In this document: one piece after another, positions 50,230-60,697 of the stretch
Position numbering within the stretch: position 1 is the first letter of the stretch
Layout: every line of letters begins with the position of its first letter
From: Kappaphycus alvarezii
Lineage: Eukaryota > Rhodophyta > Florideophyceae > Gigartinales > Solieriaceae
Direction: 5' to 3'
DNA length: 64,000 nucleotides
Assembly (NCBI GenBank): GCA_002205965.3
Contig: NADL03000464.1
Coordinates: forward strand, 2,232,001-2,296,000
The notes under the pieces: model-generated
What the model was told of the DNA's origin: nothing
Databases searched by the model: none
What the model saw: the letters and a program-made list of their open reading frames with translations, nothing else
Translations under genes and position numbers: made by a program

Positions 50230-51285
50230 TTTGAAAGGTTAACTAGCGATATGATCCGGACAATATATGGAACGAAGAAGAGTTCGGTTTGCTTTTCTTT
50301 TTCAATGCCACCTGACAGAACGATTTCGGAGAAGCAGTTTTCTGGTAGGAAGATAGAATGGAAGCAGCTTACTAGACTTGCTTGCTGTAACACAAGTGGA
50401 AAAAAGAAGTTTCCACTCATTGTCATCAGGTAATTCCGCCGTCCATGGTGCTTCAGTAAGAAAATAAGTCGTCAACTTGGCTTTGATTATCAAAACAACT
50501 AGAAAGCTTGGATGACTGCCTCCCTATTTTTTGAATGGCTTTGTCGGTTTAATCACTTCAACAAAAGGACTGCGTCTCATAACGTTTTGGTTTTGATGGA
50601 AAACTGTTCGTCACATGGTTCATAGGATTCTTTTCTAGATCTCGGCCATGTCGAAGTTGATTTTTTACTGCCTACTACAACTTCAAAATTATAAACCTTG
50701 AATGGTTTTATCCTTTTGTCTTTGAAAAAGAAGTTTCGTCGCTTACGAGTGGAACTTGTTTTGGATCTATGTGAAATTGAACAGAAGAATCTTTACCGGC
50801 TTGATCAATTGACGGCTATGAACTGGTTGAGGAACGTATGGGAAGAGGTCACTGTTGAAATCATTGCTCATTGTTGGAGACACACAGGTCTGTTGAGGCC
50901 AGATAAAGCCAGTGTTACGAATTTTTCGATTATCACGAATGATGGTGACCACGACACTGCAGCTATATCTGCAGCATTTGCCAAGTTCGTGTCGCCAGCG
51001 GAAAGAATGAGCCTATCCCAATTTTGAAATCCGGTCGCAGAGGGTGATGTGCTTGAAACTACAACTGATGAGACGATAGTGGCGGACATTGAGAGTCAGC
51101 TGACTTTGGATACACAGGAAGCTGAAGTTGATGATACAGACTCAATGCTACCTACACTTTCAGAGCAAAAAGGGATCGTTGCTCTAGCTAAAATGATTGT
51201 TCAAAGCGGCACACCGGACTTCAACGACTGGATGAAGGGCTTGCGCAATGTTCAGGACGTTCTCCGGGTCGCAGAGAACGAATGA
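50230..51285 (+). pseudogene. Pogo/Tigger-like DDE transposase with five stops
   Basis: One forward frame covers the catalytic half and tail of a DDE_1 transposase: CCNTSGKKKFPLIVI (core start), FDYQNN...KAWMTASLFFEWL, VLVLMENCSSH (the catalytic Asp position reads Glu), then VDFLLPTTTSKL before a stop, and a C-terminal region ending MKGLRNVQDVLRVAEN. Stops are at 50431 (TAA), 50500 and 50623 (TAG), 50692 (TAA) and 51025 (TGA), all in the same frame with no frameshift. Family proteins usually have Gln after TSKL, so the 50692 stop fits CAA to TAA. The N-terminal DNA-binding part is not recognised upstream, so the copy is also truncated. Acidic residues dominate the last 80 codons, as in related proteins. 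Confidence 0.8.
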
Positions 51286-51364
51286 CGTGTGCAAAACAAG
51301 ATTCTAGACTTCTTTCAACGTCACAAAGGGCACTGGAGACGTACAGAAAGGTTTGGGGGGTTTT

Positions 51365-51470
51365 GATGCAAAGGCACGCCGCAGTAGCCGTCATGTCCAA
51401 TGCGGCCTGCTTGGTGGCATATCGACATGCTGTCGTGCAATACAAGCCGGCCTGGCGGGCCGGTGCATCA
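51365..51470 (+). repeat. Dispersed repeat shared with 0.86 kb
   Basis: Starts ATGCAAAGGCACGC and includes GCGGCCTGC, as at 855-1010, but without the 47-nt insertion found there. It lies between the pogo-like pseudogene and the gene island. A GC-rich short inverted repeat, GCCGGCCTGGCGGGCCGGTGC, follows at about 51448. Confidence 0.5.
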
Positions 51471-51709
51471 TAGGTCACGTCGCTGTGACATGCTCGTTCA
51501 TGCAGTCCTCACAAAGTAATCGGTCAGTCGTCGACTGACAGTGGATGCACAATGGCCGACGATGAAAAAGTGAATACCATCTCTGCAAATAGGTAAGATC
51601 ATGTTTTTCCCAATTAGCAGTACCGCAACGCCAAGTGCACATTGAAAGATCAAGCGCCAAGCGTCCCAACGCGCATCCCGCTGCTCCTCGGCGCATCTCC
51701 CGACTCTGC

Positions 51710-51794
51710 TACAGTACAGTACAGTATTGTACAGTACAGTATAATATAACATCCGATGTACAGTACAGTACAGTACAGCGCAGTACAGTACAGT
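51710..51794. promoter_or_regulatory. TACAG tandem array upstream of the DUF2358 gene
   Basis: About 85 bp made largely of TACAG units (TACAGTACAGTACAGT), split by ATATAATATAACATCC. It ends 140 bp before the ATG of the DUF2358 gene. Smaller clusters of the same word lie upstream of the ceramide synthase and Deg protease genes, so it is a candidate promoter element as well as a microsatellite. Confidence 0.55.
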
Positions 51795-51933
51795 CCACAG
51801 CAGTCCTCCCACCATCACCGCGACACGACGATGAGCACTCCTCCACCTCCACCCCCGCCAGCAAGCGAATGTACTCGCAACCCAACACCTCACGCCCCTC
51901 TGTCCCATCGCCGCAACCTCCCCCCTCCTTCCA

Positions 51934-52722
51934 ATGCCCTTCTTTCTCCCCATCCCCCGCCTCCACCCCCCCCTCCACCGAAACCGCCCCCCCCCACCAC
52001 ATCTGCCAAGCCCGCCTTCCCCCCCCCACCCACTCTCCACTCTTCGTTCACGCACCGCATCTCTCAAATGCCCCTTTTTCCGTCGCCGATTCACAGACCT
52101 CATCGACATCCTACACCACATCATACAATGGTCCGTCATCACCCGACACAAATCCCTGCCTCTACCCCCTCCCCCTCCGCTCTACCCTTCCCTTGCCCTG
52201 CCCAAGCGCCACGCGTTGCCGTTATCCGAGCGTCTGCAATTGATCTACCATGATTTTTCAACCAGGCAATATTACGTCACTGGACGTCTTTCAGCACAAA
52301 TTTACCATGCCCACTGTTGCTTCGACGGTCCAGATCCAGATGTCCCGGTACATGGGTTGGCAAAGTATGTCGCCGCGAGTGCAGGATTATTTGACCGACG
52401 CCTCTCCCGTGTAGACATTATCCGAGTATGGGCCGTCAATGACAAGCAAATCCGAGCAAAATGGCGTCTGCAAGGCGCCTTAAATTTACCAAGCAAGCCA
52501 CAAATCAAGCCATTTACGGGGGAAACAGTCTACCATTTCAACGACCACGGCCTAATCGTCAAGCATATCGAAACATGGTCCGTCACCGCACTCGAAGCAT
52601 TCATATGTGTCATATGGAAGGGCTTTGGAAGCCCACAAGCTGAGCATATTGACCTCTTGCGCCAACGCGAGAGGGATGCACAGCGGCGCGTGCAACACCG
52701 TCCGCAACTTGAACTATGGTGA
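51934..52722 (+). CDS. DUF2358 (NTF2-like fold) protein
   Basis: The conserved domain spans about residues 90-225. It starts with RLQLIYHDFSTRQYYVTG, followed by IYHAHCCFDGPDP, LFDRRLSRVDIIRVW and GETVYHFNDHGLIVKHIE. This is the DUF2358/SnoaL-like pattern found in plants, algae and cyanobacteria; the biochemical role is not established. Plant members are often plastid-targeted, and the Ser/Pro/Arg-rich N-terminal 80 residues could act as a transit peptide. That stretch is Pro-rich because the DNA is C-rich, so its exact start is uncertain: the chosen ATG is the first in frame. The gene ends 63 bp before the stop of the convergent Tim10-type gene, and no intron is apparent. Confidence 0.82.
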   Translation: MPFFLPIPRLHPPLHRNRPPPPHLPSPPSPPHPLSTLRSRTASLKCPFFRRRFTDLIDILHHIIQWSVITRHKSLPLPPPPPLYPSLALPKRHALPLSERLQLIYHDFSTRQYYVTGRLSAQIYHAHCCFDGPDPDVPVHGLAKYVAASAGLFDRRLSRVDIIRVWAVNDKQIRAKWRLQGALNLPSKPQIKPFTGETVYHFNDHGLIVKHIETWSVTALEAFICVIWKGFGSPQAEHIDLLRQRERDAQRRVQHRPQLELW

Positions 52723-52785
52723 CCGTTCCCTGCACCTGCTCCTCATGTCGCGAACCGCACACCGCACCACCGGGTCATCCGCCGC

Positions 52786-53456
52786 TTACGAACCGCCCTG
52801 CTGCGCCTGTTGCATAATCTCCCCAATCTTGTTGGTAGCCTACGCGCCCCAGTTGCCCGCCGCACGCACGCGGCAACACCCCGTCGCGTGATCAGTCGCA
52901 TCGCATACATGCACGATTCCGTTAGTTGCTGATATATGTACAACCGCAAGTGCGATCTATAGGGCCAGGTGTCCGGTTTTTGTAAACGGGTTCGCATATT
53001 ACTTACATCGACGTACTTTCCCACGCAGCGATCCGCGCAAACCTGATCAAACGCAGAATCGACAGAGTTTAGTAAAGGATATGGTCATGATCACGTGTCG
53101 GGAAAGGCGCACACTGTTTTGGAGGATGGCATGTGTGGTGCGGGGATGACGTACCACTGTAGTGCATGTTTGTCACCAGCGCGCATGAACAGAAAGGCAC
53201 AAAGGGTGGGGATTGAAATCTTGTTAGCACCTGGCTGACTGGAATGTGTAGAGGGGTAGAACATGGTGTCGGCACGCGGCGGGAGGCCGGCAGCGGTAGG
53301 CGTACGTTCTCCGGTGGCGAGATCGCCGTCGTGAAAGCGCGGCACGCATTTTTTAAAGCACATCTCGGTCATTTTGTTGAACATGTCCGCGTAAAAGCTC
53401 ATCTCTGCGCGCATCATGTCGATATTCTGCGGTTGGTTGGGGGTCATGTTGTTCAT
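52786..53456 (-). CDS. TIM10: Tim10-type small TIM chaperone, three exons
   Basis: Small TIM proteins escort hydrophobic precursors across the mitochondrial intermembrane space as hexamers and are defined by twin CX3C motifs. Exon 1 (53456-53306) encodes a helix ending in the first motif, CFKKC, then VPRFHDGDLATGE. Exon 2 (53042-53007) encodes VCADRCVGKYVD with the second CX3C. Exon 3 (52839-52786) encodes ATNKIGEIMQQAQQGGS and the stop. The second intron has GTAAGT, a CTAAC branch-like word and TAG. The first intron has GTACGC and ends CAG after a TACTAAAC word, but as read the join is out of frame by two nucleotides, so that junction is unresolved. Product about 80 aa, normal for the family. 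The start is the ATG giving MNNMTPNQP; upstream in-frame sequence lacks ATG. Tim10 fits better than Tim8, 9 or 13 by the residues around the first motif. Confidence 0.82.
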
Positions 53457-53974
53457 GATTGGGATGGGTTGTGGTGGAGGGGTGTGGCAAGTTGGGGAGG
53501 GTATGGAATCTGTAGACGCCGACGGTAACAAGGGTAAAGCAGCGGGAGTAATTTAATAGAGTGGAGTGCAAAACGGTTTGTACGGCACTGATTTGCAAAA
53601 AATGTGCTGCCGTTGGATCAACGCCTGCGCTCAGAGCAATCCTCGGATACATTTGCAGAAATCACCATCTGATCTTCCAACGTCATAGCTGCCTGTCTGG
53701 TGCTGTCCAACACCTCATCAGACCCGTCACGCCGTCATCGTCGTCCCGCTGACAAACCCATCGGCCCTGCTACGATCCAACACTAGCGCTCCCTGTCAAC
53801 TCGCTCCAAGATAATCGGCCCCTATGTCACATCCCCAGTCACCATCGCCCCGCCCCGTGTCGTCTGGATAATCAACCTATTGCACCGCTGCCGGCCTTCT
53901 ACAACAGCCATCTCTCTCGCTCTCGCAACCGCGGGTACTCGCCCCAAGCTTATCTCCCCGAGTCTTGCGTAGAC

Positions 53975-54778
53975 TCATACCCCCTTGACGACAACCTCCA
54001 CCACCATTCCGTCCTCCAACTCATACTCGTCTGGCGTCTCGTCTTTGCCCACCTCCTCCCCATCGACCATTAAAACGGCGTTCCCCTTGTGTAGACCAAA
54101 CCTTTGGCAGAACGGCTCCACCACTTTGACCAACGGATCCGACCTCCTAATCCTCATCTTGACACTCTTGCCTCCTTTAGCTTGGACCTTTAATTCAATC
54201 GGTGTGCCGCCAGTCTGCCTCTGCTTCTCTCTTTGTTTCCTATCCTCCTCCTCCTTTTCCCTGTCCAACCTCTTCCTCCTCTCCTCCTGTTCCACTGCCC
54301 GTTCCTTCGCCTCCACCTCCATTTTCGCGATTTTCACAGCCTCCCTCTCAATTCGTTCCTCATTCGCCTGAAACTTCAACACCGCTCTCGCCTCCGCAAG
54401 ACTCTTTCTCACCGCCTTATCCACCTCATCATCCCCCTCCTCCTCCAAGTCCACCACCTCAATAGCATTCTCCCGAACCTCTTCCTCCTCCCCAAACGAC
54501 GAATCAAACACCGAATACTTCTTACGAACCGCCCGACCCCCACTCGTCACACTACCAACCCTGTGCGAGTGAATACTCCCCGAGCCGGCGCGCACACGAC
54601 CACGCTTGGACGGGCGCCCACAATGACCACGCCCTTTCTTGGCAGAGGTTGGTGTGCATGGGGGAGAAAACGAGGACGATGATGAAGATGACAGGAAATC
54701 GGATCTTGATAGCGTGGGCATTGCGGACGGTTTCGGAATGCCGCCTTTGAGAAAGATGTCGTCATCGTCGCTGGACAT
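53975..54778 (-). CDS. Rad60/NIP45-like protein with C-terminal SUMO-like domain
   Basis: 267 residues from the ATG at 54778, starting with the acidic SSDDDDIF. A Ser-rich and basic region follows, then IEVVDLEEEGDDE (about residues 105-118), a likely SUMO-interacting motif with acidic flank. Next comes a long charged coiled coil (about 120-190). The C-terminal 70 or so residues (IELKVQAKGGKSVKMRIR to the end) form a ubiquitin/SUMO-like fold with DPLVKVVEPFCQRFGL and the DETPDEYELEDG loop seen in Rad60-SLD domains. There is no C-terminal diglycine, so it is not itself conjugated like SUMO. Relatives act in genome stability and SUMO signalling in the nucleus. Single exon. In-frame upstream sequence lacks ATG. 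Confidence 0.82.
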   Translation of the reverse strand: MSSDDDDIFLKGGIPKPSAMPTLSRSDFLSSSSSSSFSPPCTPTSAKKGRGHCGRPSKRGRVRAGSGSIHSHRVGSVTSGGRAVRKKYSVFDSSFGEEEEVRENAIEVVDLEEEGDDEVDKAVRKSLAEARAVLKFQANEERIEREAVKIAKMEVEAKERAVEQEERRKRLDREKEEEDRKQREKQRQTGGTPIELKVQAKGGKSVKMRIRRSDPLVKVVEPFCQRFGLHKGNAVLMVDGEEVGKDETPDEYELEDGMVVEVVVKGV

Positions 54779-55148
54779 GTTTGTGTAACGTGCGAGTAAG
54801 ACAGGCGTGAGACGTTGCGAACGGGGCAATGTGAAAGGCGGTGTGGAGGGTGGTAAGGCACGACGATTGGCGAGGGTAAAATGGGGGGGGGGGGCGGGAT
54901 TGGATTGGAGGGGGAATAAAATTTAACGCAGCGGGGGGCGAGTGTACGATTTATTTGGAAAAATTGCCGAAAAGGTTTAATATTTTGAATAGGTAGGATT
55001 TGAGCTGTGGCGTGGGGCTATGGACGAATAGCGTGTGGGTGCGCCTTGTGCCTTGTCCGGCGATGAGTTTAGATGGCAAGCAGTCGATATGCTGCAGTGC
55101 GGTACCGACAGTGGAACGACAGGAGGGTGGGGTGGTCGTCTTTTTTGT

Positions 55149-56207
55149 TTACTGCGATTTGGGCTTTTGGGTGTGGTTGGGGTCGGGGTCGGGGTCGTAG
55201 AAAGCGTCATCGGGGTGTTCCTTTTCCAGGTGGTCGTCCTCGTCATCGCTGCGAATGTCACCGGAATCCGAGACCTTGGCACCCAAGAAGAGTTCGCGGT
55301 ATATCATCTTGAGGATGAGTGCAAACCAAAAGCAGTGCAAGATGAGCAGAGTGCCCAGGCAGACGACAAAGAACAACCAATGGACGAGATAGGTGTCCCA
55401 ATACTTTAGCCACTCGTTGAAAGCGGGATCGGCGACCACCTCTTGTAACGTCTCGACCGCGACGACATGCACCATCCTCGCAAACATCAACAACCTGGTG
55501 ACATAAAAGGTGACGGCAAAGATGGCAAACACGGCGGTATCCAATCCCTTGTATCCCAAGTAATGGACAAACTTTGCCAAGTACAAAAACACATCACCCA
55601 CATCATGCAAGCCCAAGATGAGCATGCCGGCCCTGACATAGCCATAGCTATAACTCATTCCGACCATTCCCAAAGTAACGGCATGATGCAACACAAGCTC
55701 CCAAAAGTCACTCCGCCTGGTATCAAACATCAACAAAAACACCGTGGCACTGCCATAAAACCCCCAAGCCTGCACATAATAGCCCTTCTCCGCCTCGGTC
55801 ATACGCGGCGGATACGGGTCCAACAAACCCCGCACAACATTCTCCCCGCCATCCAACAAGTTGACCCTCCATTCCGCCCCCCACCACACAAACCCCACAA
55901 AATAACTAAATGCCATTGCATAATACACCCAATAGTACAAATTCTCGGCCAACTTTTTCTGCGTCCGCTTGCGATACCGCCAAAACACCCGCGGCCACAC
56001 CACCCGCTCCCCGTAATAACGAATTGTAAACAACACAACACCCACCAACACCCCGACCAATATATCACGCACCTTCATCTCCTTGTACAACAAACTCTTC
56101 ATCTCCACCCTCCCCCCCTTGCACTGCGCATCAATTCCCTCCGCCACCAGCCGTAAAAATCGCGGCAACCGTAACAAACCCCCCGTCCACACCTCCCGCG
56201 TCACCAT
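55149..56207 (-). CDS. Ceramide synthase (TLC/LAG1 domain)
   Basis: 352 residues from the ATG at 56207; the frame extends a little further upstream but only through GTG. Ceramide synthases are ER membrane enzymes that N-acylate sphingoid bases with fatty acyl-CoA. The Lag1 motif is clear: RRSDFWELVLHHAVTLGM with the His pair at residues 174-175, and LGLHDVGDVFLYLAKFVHYL with Asp 202 and 205. Several hydrophobic segments span the membrane (about 49-62, 91-109, 148-160, 180-200, 225-245 and 270-300). The C-terminus is acidic (DIRSDDEDD), as in other LAG1 proteins where it is phosphorylated by CK2. No Hox-like domain is present, as expected outside animals. Single exon, between the SUMO-like and Deg genes on the same strand. 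Confidence 0.9.
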   Translation of the reverse strand: MVTREVWTGGLLRLPRFLRLVAEGIDAQCKGGRVEMKSLLYKEMKVRDILVGVLVGVVLFTIRYYGERVVWPRVFWRYRKRTQKKLAENLYYWVYYAMAFSYFVGFVWWGAEWRVNLLDGGENVVRGLLDPYPPRMTEAEKGYYVQAWGFYGSATVFLLMFDTRRSDFWELVLHHAVTLGMVGMSYSYGYVRAGMLILGLHDVGDVFLYLAKFVHYLGYKGLDTAVFAIFAVTFYVTRLLMFARMVHVVAVETLQEVVADPAFNEWLKYWDTYLVHWLFFVVCLGTLLILHCFWFALILKMIYRELFLGAKVSDSGDIRSDDEDDHLEKEHPDDAFYDPDPDPNHTQKPKSQ

Positions 56208-56359
56208 ACTCTCTCCACAAAAACTCACACTCTCTCAAAGCACTAGCCAAAAAAAACACAGTCAAGCGACCCTCAAAAAAAAAGAACGGAATCCCACTAC
56301 CACAACAACGCCATCTAACAAAAAAAACAAAGCAAGTTCAAATACCCCTACCAAAACCA

Positions 56360-56402
56360 CCCAGCACCCAGCACCCAGCACCCAGCACCCAGCACCCAGC
56401 AC
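56360..56402. repeat. CCCAGCA microsatellite
   Basis: About six tandem copies of the 7-mer CCCAGCA, followed by ACAGTACT at 56401-56408. It lies about 155 bp upstream of the ceramide synthase ATG, in the probable 5' flank. Confidence 0.85.
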
Positions 56403-56409
56403 AGTACTA

Positions 56410-58650
56410 GTCGCCACCCTTCCCCATCCACCCTCACCCCACCCTCACCCCCGAAACAAAATAAACCCACCACTTCCCCCTCATCCCAACCTCCAAAAAA
56501 AAAACCCTAAAAATTAAACATTCACCCCCTCCTCCAAAACCACCCCCCCCTGCGCACCCCGTCTTCAACCCCCACGCGTATCAACACACTCACATCTCCC
56601 ACCACATCCCCTACACAAGTCCCCGCCACCATGTCCTCCCCCTCAATACTCTCCAAACCCTCCCAACACCCCCGCTGAAGCTGTCATCCACCGCCCTTTC
56701 CCGCACCTCCATATACCCTCCACCGCGCTCATGCAGCCCAAATAAAACTGCACATGCTTCCAAGCACAACCCTCCTCTCTCCGCGAGCCGCCAACCCAGC
56801 CACACACCGCTGCCAAACGGTGCACCCCCAGCGCCGACCCCCCCAACGCGCATCACCACCAAGCAGCACGCGTCATTGCGCACTGCCCCAGCACTCGCGC
56901 TAACGCTGACGCTCCGTCCCCAAACGCCAAACGTTATCGCCGCGCTCAAGCCCTTTGTGTCCACCACGTACGCACCATGCTACAACAGCTCTCATCTCAC
57001 AAACACGTCTGCTTGATGCCCGCAACCCCTTGGACTGCGTTGATAGGCAATCCATACTGCACATGCAGCCATCCCGTGCACTCACAATCGCTCGCTTCGC
57101 GAGCATGGTTTACACCAGCTCGCTTCCAAGTACCCGTTAAGTGTCCACAATCGCGACGAGACTATTCTCTCTAGCGTTCAGGGACCGCAATAGGGTGACC
57201 CGTTCGCATGCTGCTTTTCTCCATCATTCGGCGGATCGCAGAAGAGAGGCTGGCTCGTGTGCCGTCATTGGCGTACCACTGACTTCAAATGACGCCATCC
57301 TTACTCGCTGATTCATATTATGCCATCCTCACTGGGCGGTTCGCCAAATTGAATCAGTAGTTCGCCGATGTCCACAAAATGCTGCGCTTTCTGAACGGTC
57401 TTCGTAGAGCCCTCTGCTCGCTCTCGACTGTGTAGCCCGCCCTACAGTCTCTTTATCAACCACTACAAGACCCACATCTTCTACGCACACACTCTGCCAG
57501 TGGGCTGTGCGGCCTTCCTCGCTGGGTTCCCACTCTCCAAGTGCCAAGGTGATGCTTCCGACCTCCTGTGGCCGCTGTTGGCTAACCCCGCCTTCACCAA
57601 GGCTTTCTTACACAGCAAAGTGGAAGGGTGTTAGCCGTACCCTGGCGATTTTGACACAACTCCGAGCTCGTTTCCATATTCACCCGCTAGCGCCACAACA
57701 GTATCACCAGACATCGCCGCCTAGCCAAACCCCTTGTTGGTTTCCTCCAACGCGAATCCACCAGCATCTCTACATCCTTCCGCCACGACCTCAGCCTCAG
57801 CCAAGTCTCCACCTATCGCGACCCACTTCCACCCAGCGTCTTTGCAACACCCTGCCATTGAGACCCACCACCAGTATCAGTTAGTCGCAAACCAGCGTCG
57901 GCCCATGCGAGACGTGCCCGCAGCGGCATCGTCTCGTTCGGCTGCGGCTCAACAACGGCAACATCCTCAAACCTTGTAGTACAGTCGGCGGTAATACTTT
58001 TAAAGGCCTCTGCCGCACCAGCCTCAGACAAAGTAGAATCGTCCTCCACTTACAGCAGATCCTGCTGACTTCTTAACAGGTGCCTCAACGGTTGCAACAC
58101 CATCCACTCGGTAGATGAGTCCCATTTAAATACTAATGCCGCAAAGTTCTTCCCATTTGAATGGGTGCACTGCACAAGTAGTGGTGCCTGAAAGCGCAGT
58201 GCCCGCAGGTAATGTTGCGCCAAGTCCGCAGCGCAGTATGGGTTTATTGCCCGCCGAAAGTAGCGGGTACCTGTGACGCAGTCCAGCGGCACTAACAAAA
58301 TGGTGGCAACTGCGCCACCTTCGCCACCTTTTGCTCAAAATATGACCTTTCGTGCGGAAACTTTTCGTGGATTCCCAAGCCAACCAATTTCGCTAGTAAT
58401 ACCGACCCAGGAATGGTCATGCAGATCGTCGCGGCACGCAACCTCTGCACGCTCTATGGCGGGAACAACATTGCCCATCCTCATACTGTCTTTCCTCCTC
58501 CATCTGTCTTCCCCCTCTTCCCCTCCAAAAACGATACAAGCATTACCTAAAGATACTCCCAGACACCAAGAAATCCTCACTCTATTCATCTTCCGTTTTC
58601 TGCCTGGTATTCCTCAGCTTTCCAAAATCAACCCAACATCAACCATCGTT
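56410..58650. other. Intergenic, no gene recognised
   Basis: A C/A-rich stretch to about 56.65 kb, then mixed sequence with frames up to about 125-150 codons on both strands (for example 57507-57884 and 58273-58725, plus). None has a motif that I recognise, and their composition follows the C-rich DNA. At 2.2 kb this is the longest gap in the island and could hold a small or split gene that I cannot see. Confidence 0.4.
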
Positions 58651-58652
58651 CC

Positions 58653-60697
58653 TCACTCTCCCCCGCCGTCTTCCCCGACGAATTCCCGATCCGCCCCAAT
58701 CGACCTCGCCGCTGGAATGCAGTGAGTCTTCAGAGTCTCTTCCTCTTCCCTCTCCGCTGTCTTCCGATCAATGATCAGCACTTCATCATTTTCCAACTCA
58801 AATCTCCAAAATTCTTCCTCCTCCGTTCCGCACCCATCAATCAATTCCGCTAAATGCCGTAAACTATTCACACCTTTCCCATTCATCCGTTTCACTATCA
58901 CTACATCACTAACATTCTCCTCCTCATACCCCGTTGTAGTACTGGTCGCCAAAATCTGCGACAACACCACCAATTCTCTCTTGCCCGCCTTTGTCCGCAT
59001 CCCCCGGTAATATTGGTCAATCAACCGAACTGGTGCCTCAAGTATCCAATTAGATCCATAACACGTCCTCAAAAACGGTTCGCTCAACACCTGAAAAACC
59101 AATCCCCCGCAAATCAAGTACTCTGGCTGTCTCCTCACCCGATGTCTTGCATCATGCACCTGCACCAATCGATGCTCCCCCATCCCCGACAACCGAAACC
59201 CCTCATCATACCCTACCCCATTCCTGAAAAACCTCACCTTGAGCACATCATTCGTAAATTTCCTTGTGACCATATAATCCAATCCAATCCGTTCCCCAAA
59301 CCGGAACGGCACCGTGCCCGCATTCGAAATCGCCGTCCCGTCAATATGAGTCACAATGTCCCCTTTCCGTAACACCCGTGCCGCGTCGCACGTTTCCGCT
59401 ACCCATTTCACTAAAATGCCTGACTGTTTTTCGTTCATCCCCAACGCGCGACGCAGATGCCAGTTTTCAAGTCGCTGCCATCGAAACCCGCAAAATGGAA
59501 AACTTGTGTATCGGCGATTCTTCTCAATGTCCGTCAAAAAGTGGTCCACCACACTGTATGGAATAAAATAGCCTACCGAGTCCGCTTGTGACGGGTCGAC
59601 GCTTTGAAATGCAATCCCTTTCGCAGCGACACAGGTACAAAGGGCGCGCCAACAAAAAGCCATAAAAAGCAAGCAAAAGGGTCAATCACGTGCCTCCGCC
59701 GCATACAACCACAACGGAAAAATGCTCCGCCCGAGCAGCGTCAGCTCATGACCAACTGCCGACGTACCTACAACCTTGTGTTCCTGGTTAATCACCGGAC
59801 CTCCGCTATTGCCCGGATTTATCTGCGCTCGCGACACATTCCCCATTCAACACCAAAGCAGCGATTCATCCATCATTCGCGTTAGTAACCCACCTGGGCA
59901 AGCTGCAGTCCACCCCATGACCGCCTCTGCAAAAATGCAGGCAATCTACGCCCTGAAGAAAAGCACAAACGCAACCCGCATGACATGTTTCTAAACACGC
60001 AAATGCAACAAGCACTTACCGCAGCGTCAATCTGCACGGCCAACAACTCGCCCTGCCCGTGGACATAATGCAACATTTCAACACGGCTCGATACACCAGC
60101 CGTAACACTGATTTGATTGCCTGGACTGGGATAACCAATGACTCTGACCGGGTCTTGCAACTCTGGTAACACTCCAGGCTCTAAATACGGCACCGTGCCC
60201 TCGCCACGGTCCTGATGTGAGTCAAACTCACTCCAAAAGTCATGATCATCGATCTCGAGCAAGGCGATATCACATTCGTTACCAATAGCCACGACACGGG
60301 CTGCATACTTTGTATCATCGTATCGCTTTTTCACGAGGACGTTAGTGTAATGCTCGACACTATGTGCGTTGGTAAGAATTCGATGCCCCGAGATGATAAA
60401 GGCGGAGCTGGTACTGTGACGTTGGGCAGTCATAGCCCACGGGAGCTCATAATTTGGTTCGCAGTGTGTACAAAATACCTTGAGTACACAGTCAAGTACA
60501 TCTTCATAGCCCTGAGGGGCACGGCGTTTCGAAGAGGGTAATGTGTGTGGGTGGGCGGGGGATGGAACGGCAGGTGAGGGGGATGTAAGGGAAGGTAGGG
60601 GAGAACAAAGGGCGGGGGCGAGGCGTGGTGACACATCGGTTGAACGGGCGGGAGGAGGGGCACAAAGAGGAAGGTGAGAAATAAAGGAGAGAGTCAT
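58653..60697 (-). CDS. Deg-family serine protease (Deg9-like), three exons
   Basis: Exon 1 is 60697-60020, exon 2 59822-59768 and exon 3 59617-58653. The introns (196 and 150 bp) have GTAAGT/CAG and GTACGT/AAG borders, and the spliced length is an exact multiple of three (565 aa). The trypsin-like domain has His112 in LTNAHSVEH, Asp143 in CDIALLEID and Ser232 in INPGNSGGP; the serine lies on the 55-bp exon 2. Exon 3 encodes [13 protein letters not shown], a PDZ domain around [13 protein letters not shown], and a second PDZ-like C-terminal part with VVLSQILA and [10 protein letters not shown]. This order matches plant Deg9/Deg2-type proteases rather than bacterial DegP. The N-terminus is Ser/Pro rich with a hydrophobic stretch and may be a targeting sequence. 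Members degrade or refold damaged proteins; the compartment cannot be read here. An alternative start at GTG 60760 is less likely. Confidence 0.88.

Noticed and set aside
51635-52253. Two long Pro/Ser-rich forward frames overlapping the DUF2358 gene
   Set aside because: They lie in other frames of the same C-rich DNA, have low-complexity composition and no domain; the conserved protein is in the 51934 frame.
53975-54682. Forward-strand frames over the SUMO-like gene
   Set aside because: Shadow frames of Glu/Lys-rich coiled-coil coding, read as Ser/Pro/Leu on the other strand.
55467-56517. 229- and 144-codon forward frames across the ceramide synthase gene
   Set aside because: Antisense to a clear membrane enzyme; His/Pro/Gln-rich low-complexity shadows.
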